Below, one piece after another: positions 33,601-45,850 of a stretch of DNA of 64,000 nucleotides (its first letter is position 1; each line of letters starts with the position of its first letter). Under the pieces are notes generated by a model. That model did no database searches. It was not told the origin of the DNA and saw only the letters and a list, made by a program, of their open reading frames with translations. The DNA is from Argopecten irradians. Lineage: Eukaryota; Mollusca; Bivalvia; Pectinida; Pectinidae. A program made the translations under genes and the position numbers. Location of the stretch: positions 23,543,655 through 23,607,654 of the forward strand of contig NC_091137.1 of NCBI RefSeq assembly GCF_041381155.1, given 5' to 3'.

Positions 33601-36334
33601 ATTCTTGTCTTGTCCATGATATTCGGTCCCTAATTGCTGTCTTGTCCATGATATTCGGTCCCTAATTCTGGTCTTGTCCATGATATTCGGTCCCTAATTC
33701 TTGTCTTGTCCATGATATTCGGTCCCTGATTATTGCCATGTCGATGGTATTTTGCCCTTATTGTTTTCCCCATGATATTCTGGCCCTACTTGCTGTCTTG
33801 TCCATGATATCCGGTCCGTGATTCCTGTCTAGCCCATGATATTCGATCCCTGATTATTGCCTTGACCATGATATTTGGTCCCTTATTGTTGACTTGTCCA
33901 TGATATTTTGTCCCTAATTGCTATCTTTTCCATGATATTCGGGCACTGATTGCTGTGTAGCCGCCCATGCTATTCTGGCCATATTTGTTATCTTTCCCGT
34001 GATATTCGGTCCCTAATTATTGTCTTATCCATGCTATTCCTGGATATTTATTCTGTCCCTGATTGCTTTCTTGTCAATGATATTCAGTCCCTAATTGTTT
34101 TCCCATGATCCTGGATATTTATTCGATTCTTGATTTTTGTTTTGCCCATGATATTCAATCCCTTATTGTTGTATTGTCCATGATATTCGGTCCCTGACAG
34201 CTGTCTTGTCCATAATATTCAGTTCCTAATCGCTGTCTTTATTTGATAATCAGATCCTGTTCGTTGTCTTGTCACTAATATTCGTCCCAGGCTTGCTAAC
34301 TTGTCCTGGATATTCTGCCCCTAATTGTTGTCTTATCAATGATATTCGGGCCCTAATTGCTATCTTGTCCATGATAATCCACCCTTATTGCTGTCTTATC
34401 AATGATATTCGGGCCCTAATTGCTATCTTGTCCATGATAATCCACCCTTATTGCTGTCTTATCAATGATATTCGGGCCCTAATTGCTATCTTGTCCAAGA
34501 TAATCCACCCTAATTGCTGTCTTACCAATGATATTCGGGCCCTAATTGCTATCTTGTCCAAGATAATCCACCCTAATTGCTGTCTTATCAATGATATTCG
34601 GGCCCTAATTGCTATTGCTATCTTGTCCAAGATAATCCACCCTAATTGCTGTCTTATCAATGATATTCGGGCCCTTATTGCTATCTTGTCCAAGATAATC
34701 CACCCTAATTGCTGTCTTATCAATGATATTCGGGCCCTAATTGCTATCTTGTCCAAGATAATCCACCCTAATTGCTGTCTTATCAATGATATTCGGGCCC
34801 TAATTGCTATCTTGTCCATGATAATCCACCCTTATTGCTGTCTTATCAATGATATTCGGGCCCTAATTGCTATCTTGTCCATGATAATCCACCCTAATTG
34901 CTGTCTTATCAATGATATTCGGGCCCTAATTGCTATCTTGTCCATGATAATCCACCCTAATTGCTGTCTTATCAATGATATTCGGGCCCTAATTGCTATC
35001 TTGTCCATGATAATCCACCCTAATTGCTGTCTTATCAATGATATTCGGGCCCTAATTGCTATCTTGTCCATGATAATCCACCCTAATTGCTGCTGTCTTA
35101 TCAATGATATTCGGGCCCTAATTGCTATCTTGTCCATGATAATCCACCCTAATTGCTGTCTTATCAATGATATTCGGGCCCTAATTGCTATCTTGTCCAT
35201 GATAATCCACCCTAATTGCTGTCTTATCAATGATATTCGGGCCCTAATTGCTATCTTGTCCATGATAATCCACCCTAATTGCTGTCTTATCAATGATATT
35301 CGGGCCCTAATTGCTATCTTGTCCATGATAATCCACCCTAATTGCTGTCTTATCAATGATATCCGGGCCCTAATTGCTATCTTGTCATGGATGTTGGCCC
35401 TTGATTGCTGGCCCCTACTGATTGCTATATATTCCTGCTCATTTTGTTCACACATGTAGATATGGCTGACCCCAGCTTCAGGGTGAGCACTGAATACCCA
35501 TGATTAGAGAAGCTGGGTCGGACTATACTAATTTTGTTCGTTTATTATGCTGTTTTAAGAAGTGACTTGAAAAAGTGCCAAGATGTATATTATGATGCAG
35601 ATTTGATTACTAACAGTCGAACAGTTTGTTCCGTCTAAACGGGAAAAAAAACCCAGTAGACAATCAGTCACAGATATTTGTAGTTTCCTAGTTAGACGTA
35701 CTCTATTGTTACTTTGTTTCTCTGAATCTCCACGATCACTTCCTCCTTGGTTGTTGATGCTGTGATTGTTTTACAGGTCGTAGCCAACATGGAGGACAGA
35801 CTTGTCAAGGGACAGAAGACTGTTTTCAATGATGTCGTTGTAGAACGAACTAGAAGGTAAGTTGTGCAGCGGCTTAGATTCTTTATTGTTGTTATCACGA
35901 ATCCCTATATTAATGAAACGCACATAAATTTCTGTGAAAAATACCGTCTGTAATTACTCTTAATTAAAGGTCGTAACTTTTTGTCGGTTGACGATGTTAA
36001 TCTAATTTATAAACTTTATTTTGTTTTGAGTACTCTTTATTACTTGTATTTCAATCCACAGAAATATACTCAGTCTTTAATTCTCTTTAGGTGTCACCAG
36101 AATGACATAGAGAACGTTTTCCCTTTCATCCTTGTTGGCGGATTGTACGTACTGACCGGACCCGACCCGTGGTGGGCTGCCTTCCACTTCCGGTTGTTTA
36201 CCGGATGTCGACTTTTTCACACAATAGCTTATCTATTTGCCATTCCTCAGCCTGCCCGTGCATCCATGTTCGGAATAGGGTGGTTTACTATTATTTCCAT
36301 GGGGGTATCTGTCTTATTGCGCGGGAGATTCTGA
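30651..36334 (+). CDS. MGST1-like microsomal glutathione S-transferase, gene B
   Basis: Second MGST1 paralogue: exons 30651..30773, 35777..35856, 36091..36334; in frame, 148 aa. The intron phases and the 244-nt last exon are identical to gene A. Arg37, Arg67-Arg68, His70, Glu75, Tyr115 and Arg124 (PQPAR) correspond to the glutathione-site residues of mammalian MGST1. Differences: exon 2 is 15 nt shorter, the sensor cysteine is replaced by arginine (VVANMEDR), and GPDPST has become GPDPWW. It is likely an active transferase without thiol-triggered activation; that is inference. Intron 1 (5 kb) is mostly a 32-bp minisatellite with an inserted element. AATAAA at 36642. The family is certain; the paralogue's role is unknown. 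Confidence 0.93.
31648..32767. repeat. 32-bp minisatellite, left block
   Basis: Tandem units like tccatgatattcggtgtcta + attgctgtcttg, measured period 32 bp (for example starts at 32101, 32133, 32165). Units vary between tcggtgtct, tcggtccct and cagtccctt. Inside intron 1 of MGST1 gene B. Confidence 0.95.
32768..33285 (+). mobile_element. Dispersed element inserted in the minisatellite, copy 1 (518 bp)
   Basis: Starts aaacgaatatacgtgcccgg, ends ctacaatattgcagc, bounded by TA on both sides, with minisatellite before and after. A second copy lies at 39689-40046; it lacks about 150 internal bases present here. No coding capacity and no clear inverted ends, so the class is unknown. Confidence 0.8.
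33286..34334. repeat. 32-bp minisatellite, right block
   Basis: Same units as the left block. The tract 33390-33720 is highly uniform (tattcggtccctaattcttg + tcttgtccatga); the tract 33720-34334 is degenerate. Confidence 0.95.
34335..35385. repeat. 63-bp higher-order minisatellite (about 17 copies)
   Basis: Each unit is two diverged monomers (32 + 31 bp): tcaatgatattcgggcccta.. and tccatgataatccaccctaa... An earlier sub-block has tccaagataa in place of tccatgataa. Because 63 is a multiple of 3, both strands stay open for hundreds of codons; these are not genes. Confidence 0.97.
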
Positions 36335-38468
36335 GCAAAGGGATATTTAAATATAATTTGACGATAAAAACAGAGAGACGAAGGAATTAGCGTATAGAAA
36401 CAGGAGTAGGCAGGGTGATGAAGGGAGTAAATCATTATATGTGAATCTAATAACTACAGCACATCTCATCGACCACTTGGAGCTAGTTTGAGTACACAGG
36501 GACGTAAAAGTGTTTATGAATTACAACAATAACAGGAAGTAGTAAGTCGTTTATAGTGTCTAATGTCACAAACACAGATATTTATTGGCATGCTGACAAA
36601 TCCAATCGTGATACATATTTCCAGATTCATAAAATTATATGAATAAATCGAAACGCTATGAAATATATTCAAATGTACATAATATCCATTCAAATGTCAT
36701 AATTACAAAAAATATATATATATTGTCTGTTTAGGGTTACATCGGCAAAAAAAGGTCGGTAGGTAGGCATGTTTTTTTTTTTTTTTTTTGTAGTGTCTTT
36801 CACTCTAAAATATTGGCCGGATTTGGAACCGGAGTCTGAGATCGAAATCGAGACTTTTAATTTTTTTTTCGTAGAAAAGTGGAAAAAATAATTAGGTTCG
36901 GTCGGGTCTAACAGACATATTTTTTGTTTGGCCTAATATGTCTTTTTCTAATCCTAAATATTCCATGTTTTGTATGTACTATGTACATATATCTCGAAAT
37001 ATGAATAAAAAAAATCTGTTAAAACTAAAATGGCTTATTTTTACCAAGATACAATTATTGCACGTTTAAGATTTCATATTGTACATATCTTATGAGATAT
37101 TTTTGCATTATCTTTAACCCTTTAAAACAGCAATTTAGTTATAATCATGTATTGAATTTTGGGGTACGTGTAATGCATCTGAAATAAACCAGTTCTAATG
37201 AAAGTTGGGAGTAGCTGGTCGATTTGAGGTTAGTTTTACTCGCTATACACATCTGCTTGTAGCTACATCAATTCTTCCTTTTATCTTCTTATAGGACGTA
37301 GAACAAGTTTTATGAAGTGTTAAATTTTGCTTTCAAAGTGGATAAATGTGAAAATTTCACTTCACTGAATTTTCTCTTTATTTAAATATATTTTTTTCAT
37401 CGAATGAAGATATGTTATACGTTTTGTAATATAATCAAATATATATCATAATCTAATTATAAAGATAGAATATACCATTTCGTTACATTGCTCTATCTTT
37501 CATTTCAAAGTCACTTGTAACCTACATGCGATTTCAAAGAACGATAACTCTGACAGCCTTGGAGGCCTCTGACCTTGTGCTCTACCATTGTGAAATGTTT
37601 GCTACCAATTAAATTTCAAATTAAAAATGAAGATGGAAGATACTTCGACATCACATTGATATTACGCGGGTTTAGAATAGAAATAGAAATAAACATAAAA
37701 TATTGTAAAGTTCTATTTAAACTGACATATTTTAAAGTCTATACTCATGGAAACAAAATTTATGAATTCTGAGTTCTCCTGGGTCGTATTATCTATATTA
37801 GAAATTACAACGTACACGTTTCTTTTATTTAAAAAATGGACTGACTTTGGACAATGGGGATTATCTGGATTATAACGTTGCCCATATGTTCTGTTGTGTT
37901 CTCGCCTTTGTTATCAGCTATAGAGGTCAACTGTCAATCTATATAGAACTTGGGGGGGGGGGACCCCAGAGATTTTCAAACGAAATTGTCAGAAGACGTA
38001 AATAAGCTAGTTTAAACTTATTCATCATTTGGCAATCGATTAGGCAATGTTAATTTTCAACATTGATACGTGTTTATTCAATCGCAACATTTCTGAGAAA
38101 TTTCCATCAATCTTTTCGCAGTCCATTATTTCCAAGAATTGACGGAAAATTGTCGCAATCGATATTGTGAACCGATTCAACTGACCTCTTCTGCACGTGT
38201 TATAATACCTGACAGTTATGTTACCATTGCTCCAAGCAAAACCTGTTGACTGAACAGAACATCTTATTACCTCACCGATTCTCTCATTAAACTCCTTAAT
38301 TGACTACGTTGCACAGAATCAAACACATGGCTTATTATCATACACATGTATCTGCAAGTAACATAATAGAACAGTTCACGTGTTGTGTGGAATACGATCG
38401 ATACTGACATTGTGAATTTGCCTGTTAAAGTGATTATATAAACTGTTTATTGTACGGCATAAACACCA
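36335..38468. other. Non-coding region downstream of MGST1 gene B
   Basis: AATAAA at 36642-36647 is the likely gene B polyadenylation signal. A T-rich run occurs near 36770-36790 and a short stretch near 37180 (aaccagttctaatgaaag) resembles 10885 (aaccagttctaatggaaa), pointing to one dispersed repeat family. Nothing else recognised. Confidence 0.45.
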
Positions 38469-39465
38469 TTAAGGAGCTGCTCTGGTAAGGTTTCAGTCTC
38501 GTTGAAGTCTCGTTTCAACTTTAATCAAAGAGTTTTTGTGATTTTCAAAAACTAATTCTCTCAAGTTGTAGCAAGTTGCCATATAAAAAAGATGTTACAA
38601 ATTTAGACTTCTATTGCTTGTAGAATTTTTTATACACAAATTTTAATAAATGACCAATTTGGCGGCCATTTTGAAAAGGAACATTTCTTACACTTTGCAG
38701 AGAGGTGAAATTTTACACTTTTTGACTTCAATATTTTTACGTAACTCTCCGGTGCAACAACATTTTTAGCTATATCAAGTTATTTTTTGGCTGTAAATTT
38801 TGTTAGGTTCACTGAGATGAAAATGATAAGCATTTAAGGTTGGAATCATAGCCTATTAGGTTTAAGTTTTTTTATTTGAGTAAAGATAAAGTGATTTTAG
38901 TTTTTCGCAAAAAATGCTGAAAAATCACAAATTTTATATCGGGACAAAAAATCAGGTATACTGACCCCCTATCTTTATAATGTTTTTTTTAAAGAGCAAC
39001 GTTTTTTCTTTTGAACTGCAAAATTTTAGATAAAGGTAGTTTTCAGAACTTTTTCTTTGAAGCGTTGAATCTGCCAAAAATTGTTATAAACGGGATATTT
39101 TCATCTTCAAAATAAAGGGTTAGGGGTAACATATACAACTATTTTGAGCATACATAATGGGTTGACTATGTGGTATTATCATTTTCTTAAAGAAAACATT
39201 TTGGGAATATTCATATATATCAGACAACTAATTTGCAAAATATTGCCTTACCTTGTCGTGTGTATGCTCAAAACAGTGAAATTCCGCTAAAATTACAATT
39301 TACCCCAAATAGCCATCTTTGATTCATACTAGCTCAAAATCAAGCACACCACCTTATTATTTTTATTACATTTTAACTTTGGTATGAATACCTATTTCCA
39401 AAAATCTATATTAAAAAAAGTTACTCATTAGAAAAGTTTTACTTTTCACCAGAGCAGATCCTTAA
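38469..39465. mobile_element. TTAA-bounded TIR element, family 3 (997 bp)
   Basis: Left end ttaaggagctgctctggta, right end caccagagcagatccttaa; 18-bp inverted ends with one mismatch, TTAA at both outer edges. Interior is AT-rich with no open frame of note. Only one copy in the window. Confidence 0.8.
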
Positions 39466-39688
39466 TACATATATATTCTTCTTTCCGTGCTCTGATCAAC
39501 GTAAAGTAAAAGCCTTTGATCATTATTAAGTGTGGTTTAAAAGTAAAATTGAATGGTTTGATATAATCAAATAATCCCGCGGTTCTATCAGAATAGGCGG
39601 GATTTATTTGTCTTCTCGGCACGTGAGAATTAGCACGTGCAGTAAGGCGTAGGTATTACACGTAGTGTCATCGACTGGTCATTCTCTA

Positions 39689-40046
39689 GAACGAATATAC
39701 TTACCCGGCCTACTATACTTTCAGCCGGGTACGAATCGGTCCCTATGTGTGTCATAGTGGAGCACTGCCTCCGAAAATCACTCTATACTTTTTCGTAGGT
39801 TTCCAATTATTTTATACGTATACATTCATTTACATATTATTTTTGTCCAAAACAAACATAACTACCATTCTTAATATCTACCGTACCGCTCACAAGACGT
39901 CAAATTCACAATTTGTGGGACTTGCCGTATAAATTCTCTTCAGACAAATCTTCATATGTATTATGTAAAAAAAATAATGCCTCGATGAGAATTTGAAGAC
40001 GACACCATTTTCTGTCTAAAAGTCTTTTTAGCTACAATATTGCAGC
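39689..40046 (+). mobile_element. Dispersed element, copy 2 (358 bp, internally deleted)
   Basis: Starts gaacgaatatacttacccgg and ends gctacaatattgcagc, flanked by TA on both sides. Colinear with 32768-33285 except for a missing internal segment of about 150 bp between gagaatttga and gacgacaccattttctgtc. Confidence 0.85.
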
Positions 40047-40282
40047 TAGTCATCTCTAGCCGTGCGGACGAACTTTTAATAATTCACCGGCATTGAAAAC
40101 AATAGATTCCTCAACTATAAACTCCGTAGTTGGGGGCAAGTTTAATGTGCTATCAAGGAATGTCAGAATGTTATTCTTGAAAATATTTATACTTTAAAAT
40201 CTGGAAGACTTAGGAAAGAAAGCGTAGCAATGGCCCAAAGAGATATTTCGGCCGACTAGTATGCCAAGTTTCAAAAGACCTG

Positions 40283-41040
40283 TTGTGTAAAAAGACTCAC
40301 AAATTTAAAAGCAAAGCTTACGAGGACCAATACAAATTTAACCAAAAAGTTAAAGCGAAAATGGCGGAAGCAAAACATTGTGCACAGAAAGTTGGAGAGA
40401 AGGCACGAGCCAAGATTTTAGAAGGCGTGAGGCTGAAGGATGCAGTTAATGAAAAGCTGCATGAGGCTGAAGTGACCAAGGGATTTAGGGAGCGACTTTT
40501 CAAAAGTAAAAGTGAACATACTTTGACTATTTCAATCGCTTGAAATCTGTATTTGCAACACACGTACATCGTGCATTACCAGGAAATTTCATGCATATCG
40601 CCATTTACATCACTGCCTTATTGCAGAATAATTCGTCATACGCAGTGGCTTGCGTGTACTCGATCAAGTGGGCTCATAAACTTCATGACTATGACGACCC
40701 TACCTCGTTCAACTTCGTAGAGAGTTTGGTGGAATTGGCTAAACGTACATCAAATCAACCAGTTCGCAAGTAAAACCCTGTTACCAGGGACTTGTTAATA
40801 ACTTCGTGAGAAAATTTCAAAGACTCCGTAGATTTCTTAGCAATCAGGGACTTATGTATGTGTTTAGTGTGTTTCGCAGGTATTGAGTCATTTGCGTTGT
40901 AATGATGTAAAGTTTTTCCATGATCATTTTTTGCTACAAATTAGGAAAAGTAAAATAGACCAGTACAGATTTTGGAAGGAGGTAGCCATTAGCAAGGGAC
41001 AGACGTCGGCTTGTCACTCCCAGATGTTTGAAAGGTAATA
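40283..41040 (+). pseudogene. Broken tyrosine recombinase (transposon-derived)
   Basis: Pieces of a tyrosine-recombinase protein of the kind common in mollusc transposons: a Lys/Ala-rich N-terminal part, a core-binding-like helical block (LPGNFMHIAIYITALLQ, SIKWAHKLHDYDDPTSFNF, ELAKRTSNQPVRK), then FLAIRDLCMCLVCFAG and KSKIDQYRFWKEVAISKGQT. A frame change near 40540, two in-frame stops (40774 and about 40813) and a break after CFAG show it is dead. The catalytic His-x-x-Arg and Tyr region was not found. Crypton- or DIRS-type origin is inference. Confidence 0.65.
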
Positions 41041-42584
41041 AGCTTAACAGGCGTAAGCTTTGATTCAGATTTTTTTTTATTCAAGCAGGTTTATCATTCG
41101 CGTAATGTTTCTCGTTTAATAAACAAAAACAAACCATGAGCTGCACAGCTGAGCGTGAGGCGATTTTAAAGAGGCTACACGGGCTAGTACGGCAAACATA
41201 GGTTTGGTGTTTGAGTTATACTTGAGTTGTGGAAAGAAGAATGACATATAATAACACTTTATACCCCACTCAGAAACTGGATGGACAGTTACCTGTGTCA
41301 AGGTAAAAGTGGATGTTTTCGAACCTTCTAATTTAGGCAAATGGAGAGAAACCAGTTAGTCAATGATGCTCAAACAAACGGTAGATCACTCATAAGTAGT
41401 TAGCATTGCATCCAACATTTGCTGGACAATTTGCAATGAATCAGAAACGGATTTGCAGCGAAATATACAGTATAGAAGAAAACCATTCCAAACCATATTT
41501 GAATGTAAAGTGTGCATACATGTAAAACTGACGACTTTTTTTACAAGTCTGTAGTTTGGATGATTACTGACAAATACTTTGTCTGGTTTGTTGTTGTTTT
41601 GTGCATCGAGGCAAGGATTAATGCAACTGCTTCCCAAAAGCCAATTTTGGAAATCAGAAGATACGGTAGAAAGCGGACAATTTGGACATGAAAATGAAGG
41701 AGTAGACAGAGGACAAACTTTTCTATTGACCAGTCTGATTCAGGATATCAACACCAGTAAAGATCGTTTCCGATACAAATTTTACCCCGTTGGTTGTAGA
41801 GTACTATGGTGGCATATTTCTGTCATCGTGTTATTGTAGGGCGCGTTATACGATAACTCGACATTTACAAGATAATATGTCGAGCAGACGAATTGCAATA
41901 GGACTTGTTGAGATATTTGTGTCGGTAATACTAATTTAAGACGACTTATCGAAACAGTCATATTAAAAAGTAAAATTACACTCGTAATAAAATGATTCGA
42001 TTTTCCAGGATATCGGTCGACTACCAATGATGAAGGTCGACAACTCGACCTAAAATAACACGATGGTAGAAATAGCAGAGAAGCCAATCAGAACAGCAGG
42101 ATGTATACCTAATGATGACACGAGCATGTTTAAGATGGGAATGCTCAGCGAAATTTTGCAGACGAATCGAAAACCGAAATGGAAGCATTTCACCATAATA
42201 TAGCATATCATTGTACGGTTTCAAATTAAGCTATGTATGAAATTTGAGAAAATATCCTCCGTATAATAAGAGAAAAAACTTTTGACAAAGTTCCTTTAAA
42301 AAAAATGAAAAAAAAAATAATAATGGCTGCTTGTTAGCCATTTTGTTATCAAAAAAATCCAAAAATATAAATGTTATGCACATGAAGTTTGAGAACATCT
42401 CTTATTTTTTTCAGGCAACAAAATAGCATCACATTTTTTCAAATTAAAAATCATAATTTTTTTTTCTTTATTTATGAAACAAGTTAACTCTCTTTTGAGT
42501 GAAACTTGAGAAAAAATTCATCCAGTAGTTTCTGAGAAATAGTGGAAGCCTTTATAGATGCATCAATCAAATGTTCATGGCTTC
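41041..42584. other. Non-coding stretch
   Basis: No exon supported; short frames here show no recognisable similarity. Confidence 0.4.
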
Positions 42585-44111
42585 ATTCTCTGAACGCCAA
42601 CATTTTGGATTCACCTGTAGGGTAGTTTGTTGTGACAGTGGTTATAGTCTTTTTCCTAAAAGCAGACCCATTGCCAACAGGTAAATTTACCTGTAAAAGT
42701 TACCTGTGTTGATACTTATCTAAATGTATATTGATTAATTTCTATTTCAATAAGTGTTCATAATTAATATCAGATACATATATACATAATATGTTCTGTT
42801 AATATCTATGAAAATATAACAATAGAATCTATGAATGAAATTAAATTAAATTGACAATGATTTTATTTCAAGAATTTTAAAGATTTCCTTGATATATCTA
42901 AAATCTCTGGTATCAATCTCATTAGATTTTTAATAGATTGATACTAAAATCAAGCAAATTCTTTGAAACTTATTTCACATGGAAGTAACTTTCCCATTCA
43001 GTAATATCAAGGAAAAAAATCCAAAAAGGAATTATCCTATTTCAACTTAATGTAACACCAATTCGATTAAAAGTTTGAAATAATATAAGCCTTTTGCCTG
43101 TTGAAACGTGATACATTTTAACAAGGTCTTCCATATATGTCTGTTAAGTGACCTTATATACATCTATAGTACAATATATTTTGAAAGTTGCATTAGGATG
43201 CATCATTTATCATATTTATATAATTTTCCTGCTTTCTTATCATAAGTTGGTATTATAGAACTAAAAGACCAACAACATATGGACTTGAAATAGTTTTGCC
43301 AGTATTGCAACATTAACATCTATAATGTGTATTAAAATGAATATGGTTAAAACCCTACGTAACAGTCTTCAATCTCATTTCATTTAGTATTTTTACATTA
43401 ATAAGTGACTTCTAAAAATATTTTGTATTTAAAATATATATAGAGCATTAAAAGCCAATGATATATTATTACCAATGTTTATAAAACATATGTGTGTTTG
43501 TGGCGGCTTCAATAGATTACCAACTTAAACTATAATCAACAGGTCAAAATTTCCGACAATATTAATTTAAACTTTTATGATATTGTTTTTCTCCACTCAT
43601 TTTCTAGCCAAATACTTGAAGGTGTACGTCTATGCGATAAAAGAAATCATGCGAAACTATGCACGGTCACAAGAAATGAAAGTTGGCTAAGAATGTAGCC
43701 CTGGAGAACTCCTATGTCAATACAGAATACTGTTACATTAGAATATACACTGATCAAGAAACCTATTTTTCTGATAAAATTGAGATATGATATGTAAAAA
43801 AAATATTTCACCTGGAACTCAAAATGCATTGTTCTTAATAATCCACATGTAGTTCCATACTAATTCTTAGCATTTGCAATATTTGTGATTTTATGTATAT
43901 TAAAGCACTGATTATCTTTAATTAATAATTTACATTGTATATCATATTTTCCAAAACCCACCTATGATACTGATTGAAATACAGGTAAATCCAGGTGACT
44001 TTACAGGTGAAAATAAAGACAGCTTATATGAAACAGTATATAATTGCCTTCCTATTGTTTCCTAAAACAACACCTACCTATTGTTGATAAATATGTTGGC
44101 GTTCAGAGAAT
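42585..44111. mobile_element. 1.5-kb element with about 22-bp terminal inverted repeats
   Basis: Left end attctctgaacgccaacatt, right end aatatgttggcgttcagagaat, near-perfect reverse complements. AT-rich interior without coding capacity. Single copy in the window. Target duplication not evident. Confidence 0.65.
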
Positions 44112-44136
44112 ACCCCATCTGATGTTATATATATAA

Positions 44137-44352
44137 GGGAGCGTGATGGCCTAGTAATTTAGATGTCTCGACATATGGCTACAAGTCCTCCAACTCTGCG
44201 TCGCGAGTTCGAATACAAAATTGGCCAGTTGCCAGGTACTGACCGCTGATCGATGGTTTTTCTCCGGTTGTCCTCCACCAACAAACCTGGCACGTCCTTA
44301 CATGACCCTGGCTGTTAATACATGCCAAATCTAAAGTTATAATAATCAAATT
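44137..44352 (+). mobile_element. tRNA-derived SINE
   Basis: Contains an A-box-like tggcctagtaa (44147) and a B box gagttcgaatac (44205-44216) at the usual spacing for a Pol III internal promoter, then ggtttttctccggttgtcct and a tail gtccttacatgaccctggct-gttaata shared with other repeats in the window. Inserted 26 bp from the end of the TIR element. Confidence 0.8.
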
Positions 44353-45492
44353 TGTTCAATACGCTTTGGATCATCTTAACGATAGAGATTTATTAGGTTA
44401 TAAAGCACCACAGACCACTGACGAATTGCGATTTGAATAAACGTATCATATTATGATAATTAAATAAAATAACACAACTCAAGGCAGAAAGCCATACAGT
44501 TACCAAGCATCACTATTGTTGAGAAACATTATATATTTACAATAACATATGAAGTTGTATACACTTTGTATAGATCAGTTTTGCTGAATATCAGCATTAG
44601 GCATATATATGGATATGTGAATATCACTGATCAACATTAAAGGTACCCTCAGCGAGTACTACAGTATATTCCACAACTGACTGAATGCACGTATATTGCT
44701 GTCCAGTGTCGGAAGAAAAAAGGCATATACGAGTATTTTATTACTTTTTTTTTTCATTTGAAAAATTAGCCTATTAAAACCCAGCTGAACCATGCTGCTG
44801 TTGCATGTTTGCTATGCTCGCTAGTGATGCAAAGTGATACAAATTTATTGATAATAAAATGCGACAAAGCCAGAATTACATAATAAATTAAATAATATGT
44901 TAAGAAGTATTAATTGGATAGTACAAAATACCAGTCATTCAAAATCTAAATCGTTTTGCACATACTAACAGAAATTTTAGTAGAATTTCTTAAGTATATT
45001 TTAAGCATATTTAGTATGATAACAAGGGACTTACAATAATATGTACAATTTGCAATCCTAGATCCAAACAGAAAGTTGCTCCAAAACCTATTTTGACGAA
45101 TTTTCATTACTATAACTTTCTATACCTAATTTACAAAAAGTAATTACCTTTTATATTTGAATATGCAAATAATGATAAGTCTGTCATATCAGGTAATTTG
45201 TATGATGCTGTATAACATAAATTTGGAGATCTTTACTTCGGAGAGATGCATCACGAAAATTTAATCGTTGAAATATAATAAGAAATTGATAAATTACATA
45301 TTATTCCCCAATAGCAAAATGCGAAATTTGAATTTATTAAGATCTACCTTTTTATTTATAATATGAAATCACAAAAATATTTAGAGCAGAAAAAATAGCT
45401 AGCTATGCGGTAACTTACAATGTTCATTTTATACCGTGTAGCCGGGGATTATGGGGTAATTATCGCGAAAATGTTATCTGCAAAATAATAAT
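44353..45492. other. Non-coding stretch
   Basis: Very AT-rich; nothing recognised. Confidence 0.4.
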
Positions 45493-45850
45493 TGATGGCA
45501 TAGTCAATCTTATTAAATTTGAGGACGTAGTCAATCTAATTAACTTGATGACTTAGTCAATCTAATTAAATTGATGACTTAATCAATCTAATTAAAATTG
45601 ATGGCTTAGTCAATCTATTGAACTTGATGACTTAGTCAATCTAATTAACTTGATGACTTAGTCAATCTAATTAAATTGATTACTTAATCAATCTAATTAA
45701 AATTGATGGCTTAAAGTCAATGTAATTAAATTGATGGCTTAATCAATCTAATTAAAATTGATGGCTTAGTCAATCTAAGTAAATTGATGGCTTAGTCAAT
45801 CTAATTAAATTGATGACTTAGTAAATCTAATTTAATTGATGACTTATTCA
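45493..45850. repeat. 26-bp AT-rich minisatellite
   Basis: About 13-14 copies of a unit like gatgacttagtcaatctaat + taaatt, with variants gatggctta and aacttgat and one or two base length changes. Confidence 0.9.

Noticed and set aside
31648..35385. Regular short repeats suggesting a CRISPR array
   Set aside because: Units are head-to-tail with no unique spacers, in animal intron DNA; a minisatellite.
34269..35459. 396-codon open frame, and two frames on the other strand
   Set aside because: They only read the 63-bp minisatellite, whose period is a multiple of three; the same 21-residue unit repeats and lies in an intron of MGST1 gene B.
35462..35488. Short atggctgaccccagcttcag followed by ggtgagc, resembling a MGST1 first-exon start (MAD)
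   Set aside because: It is one arm of a small palindrome (gaccccagctt / aagctgggtc) and lacks the rest of the exon.
44137..44220. Functional tRNA gene
   Set aside because: A- and B-box-like motifs are present, but the cloverleaf does not close and a SINE body and tail follow.
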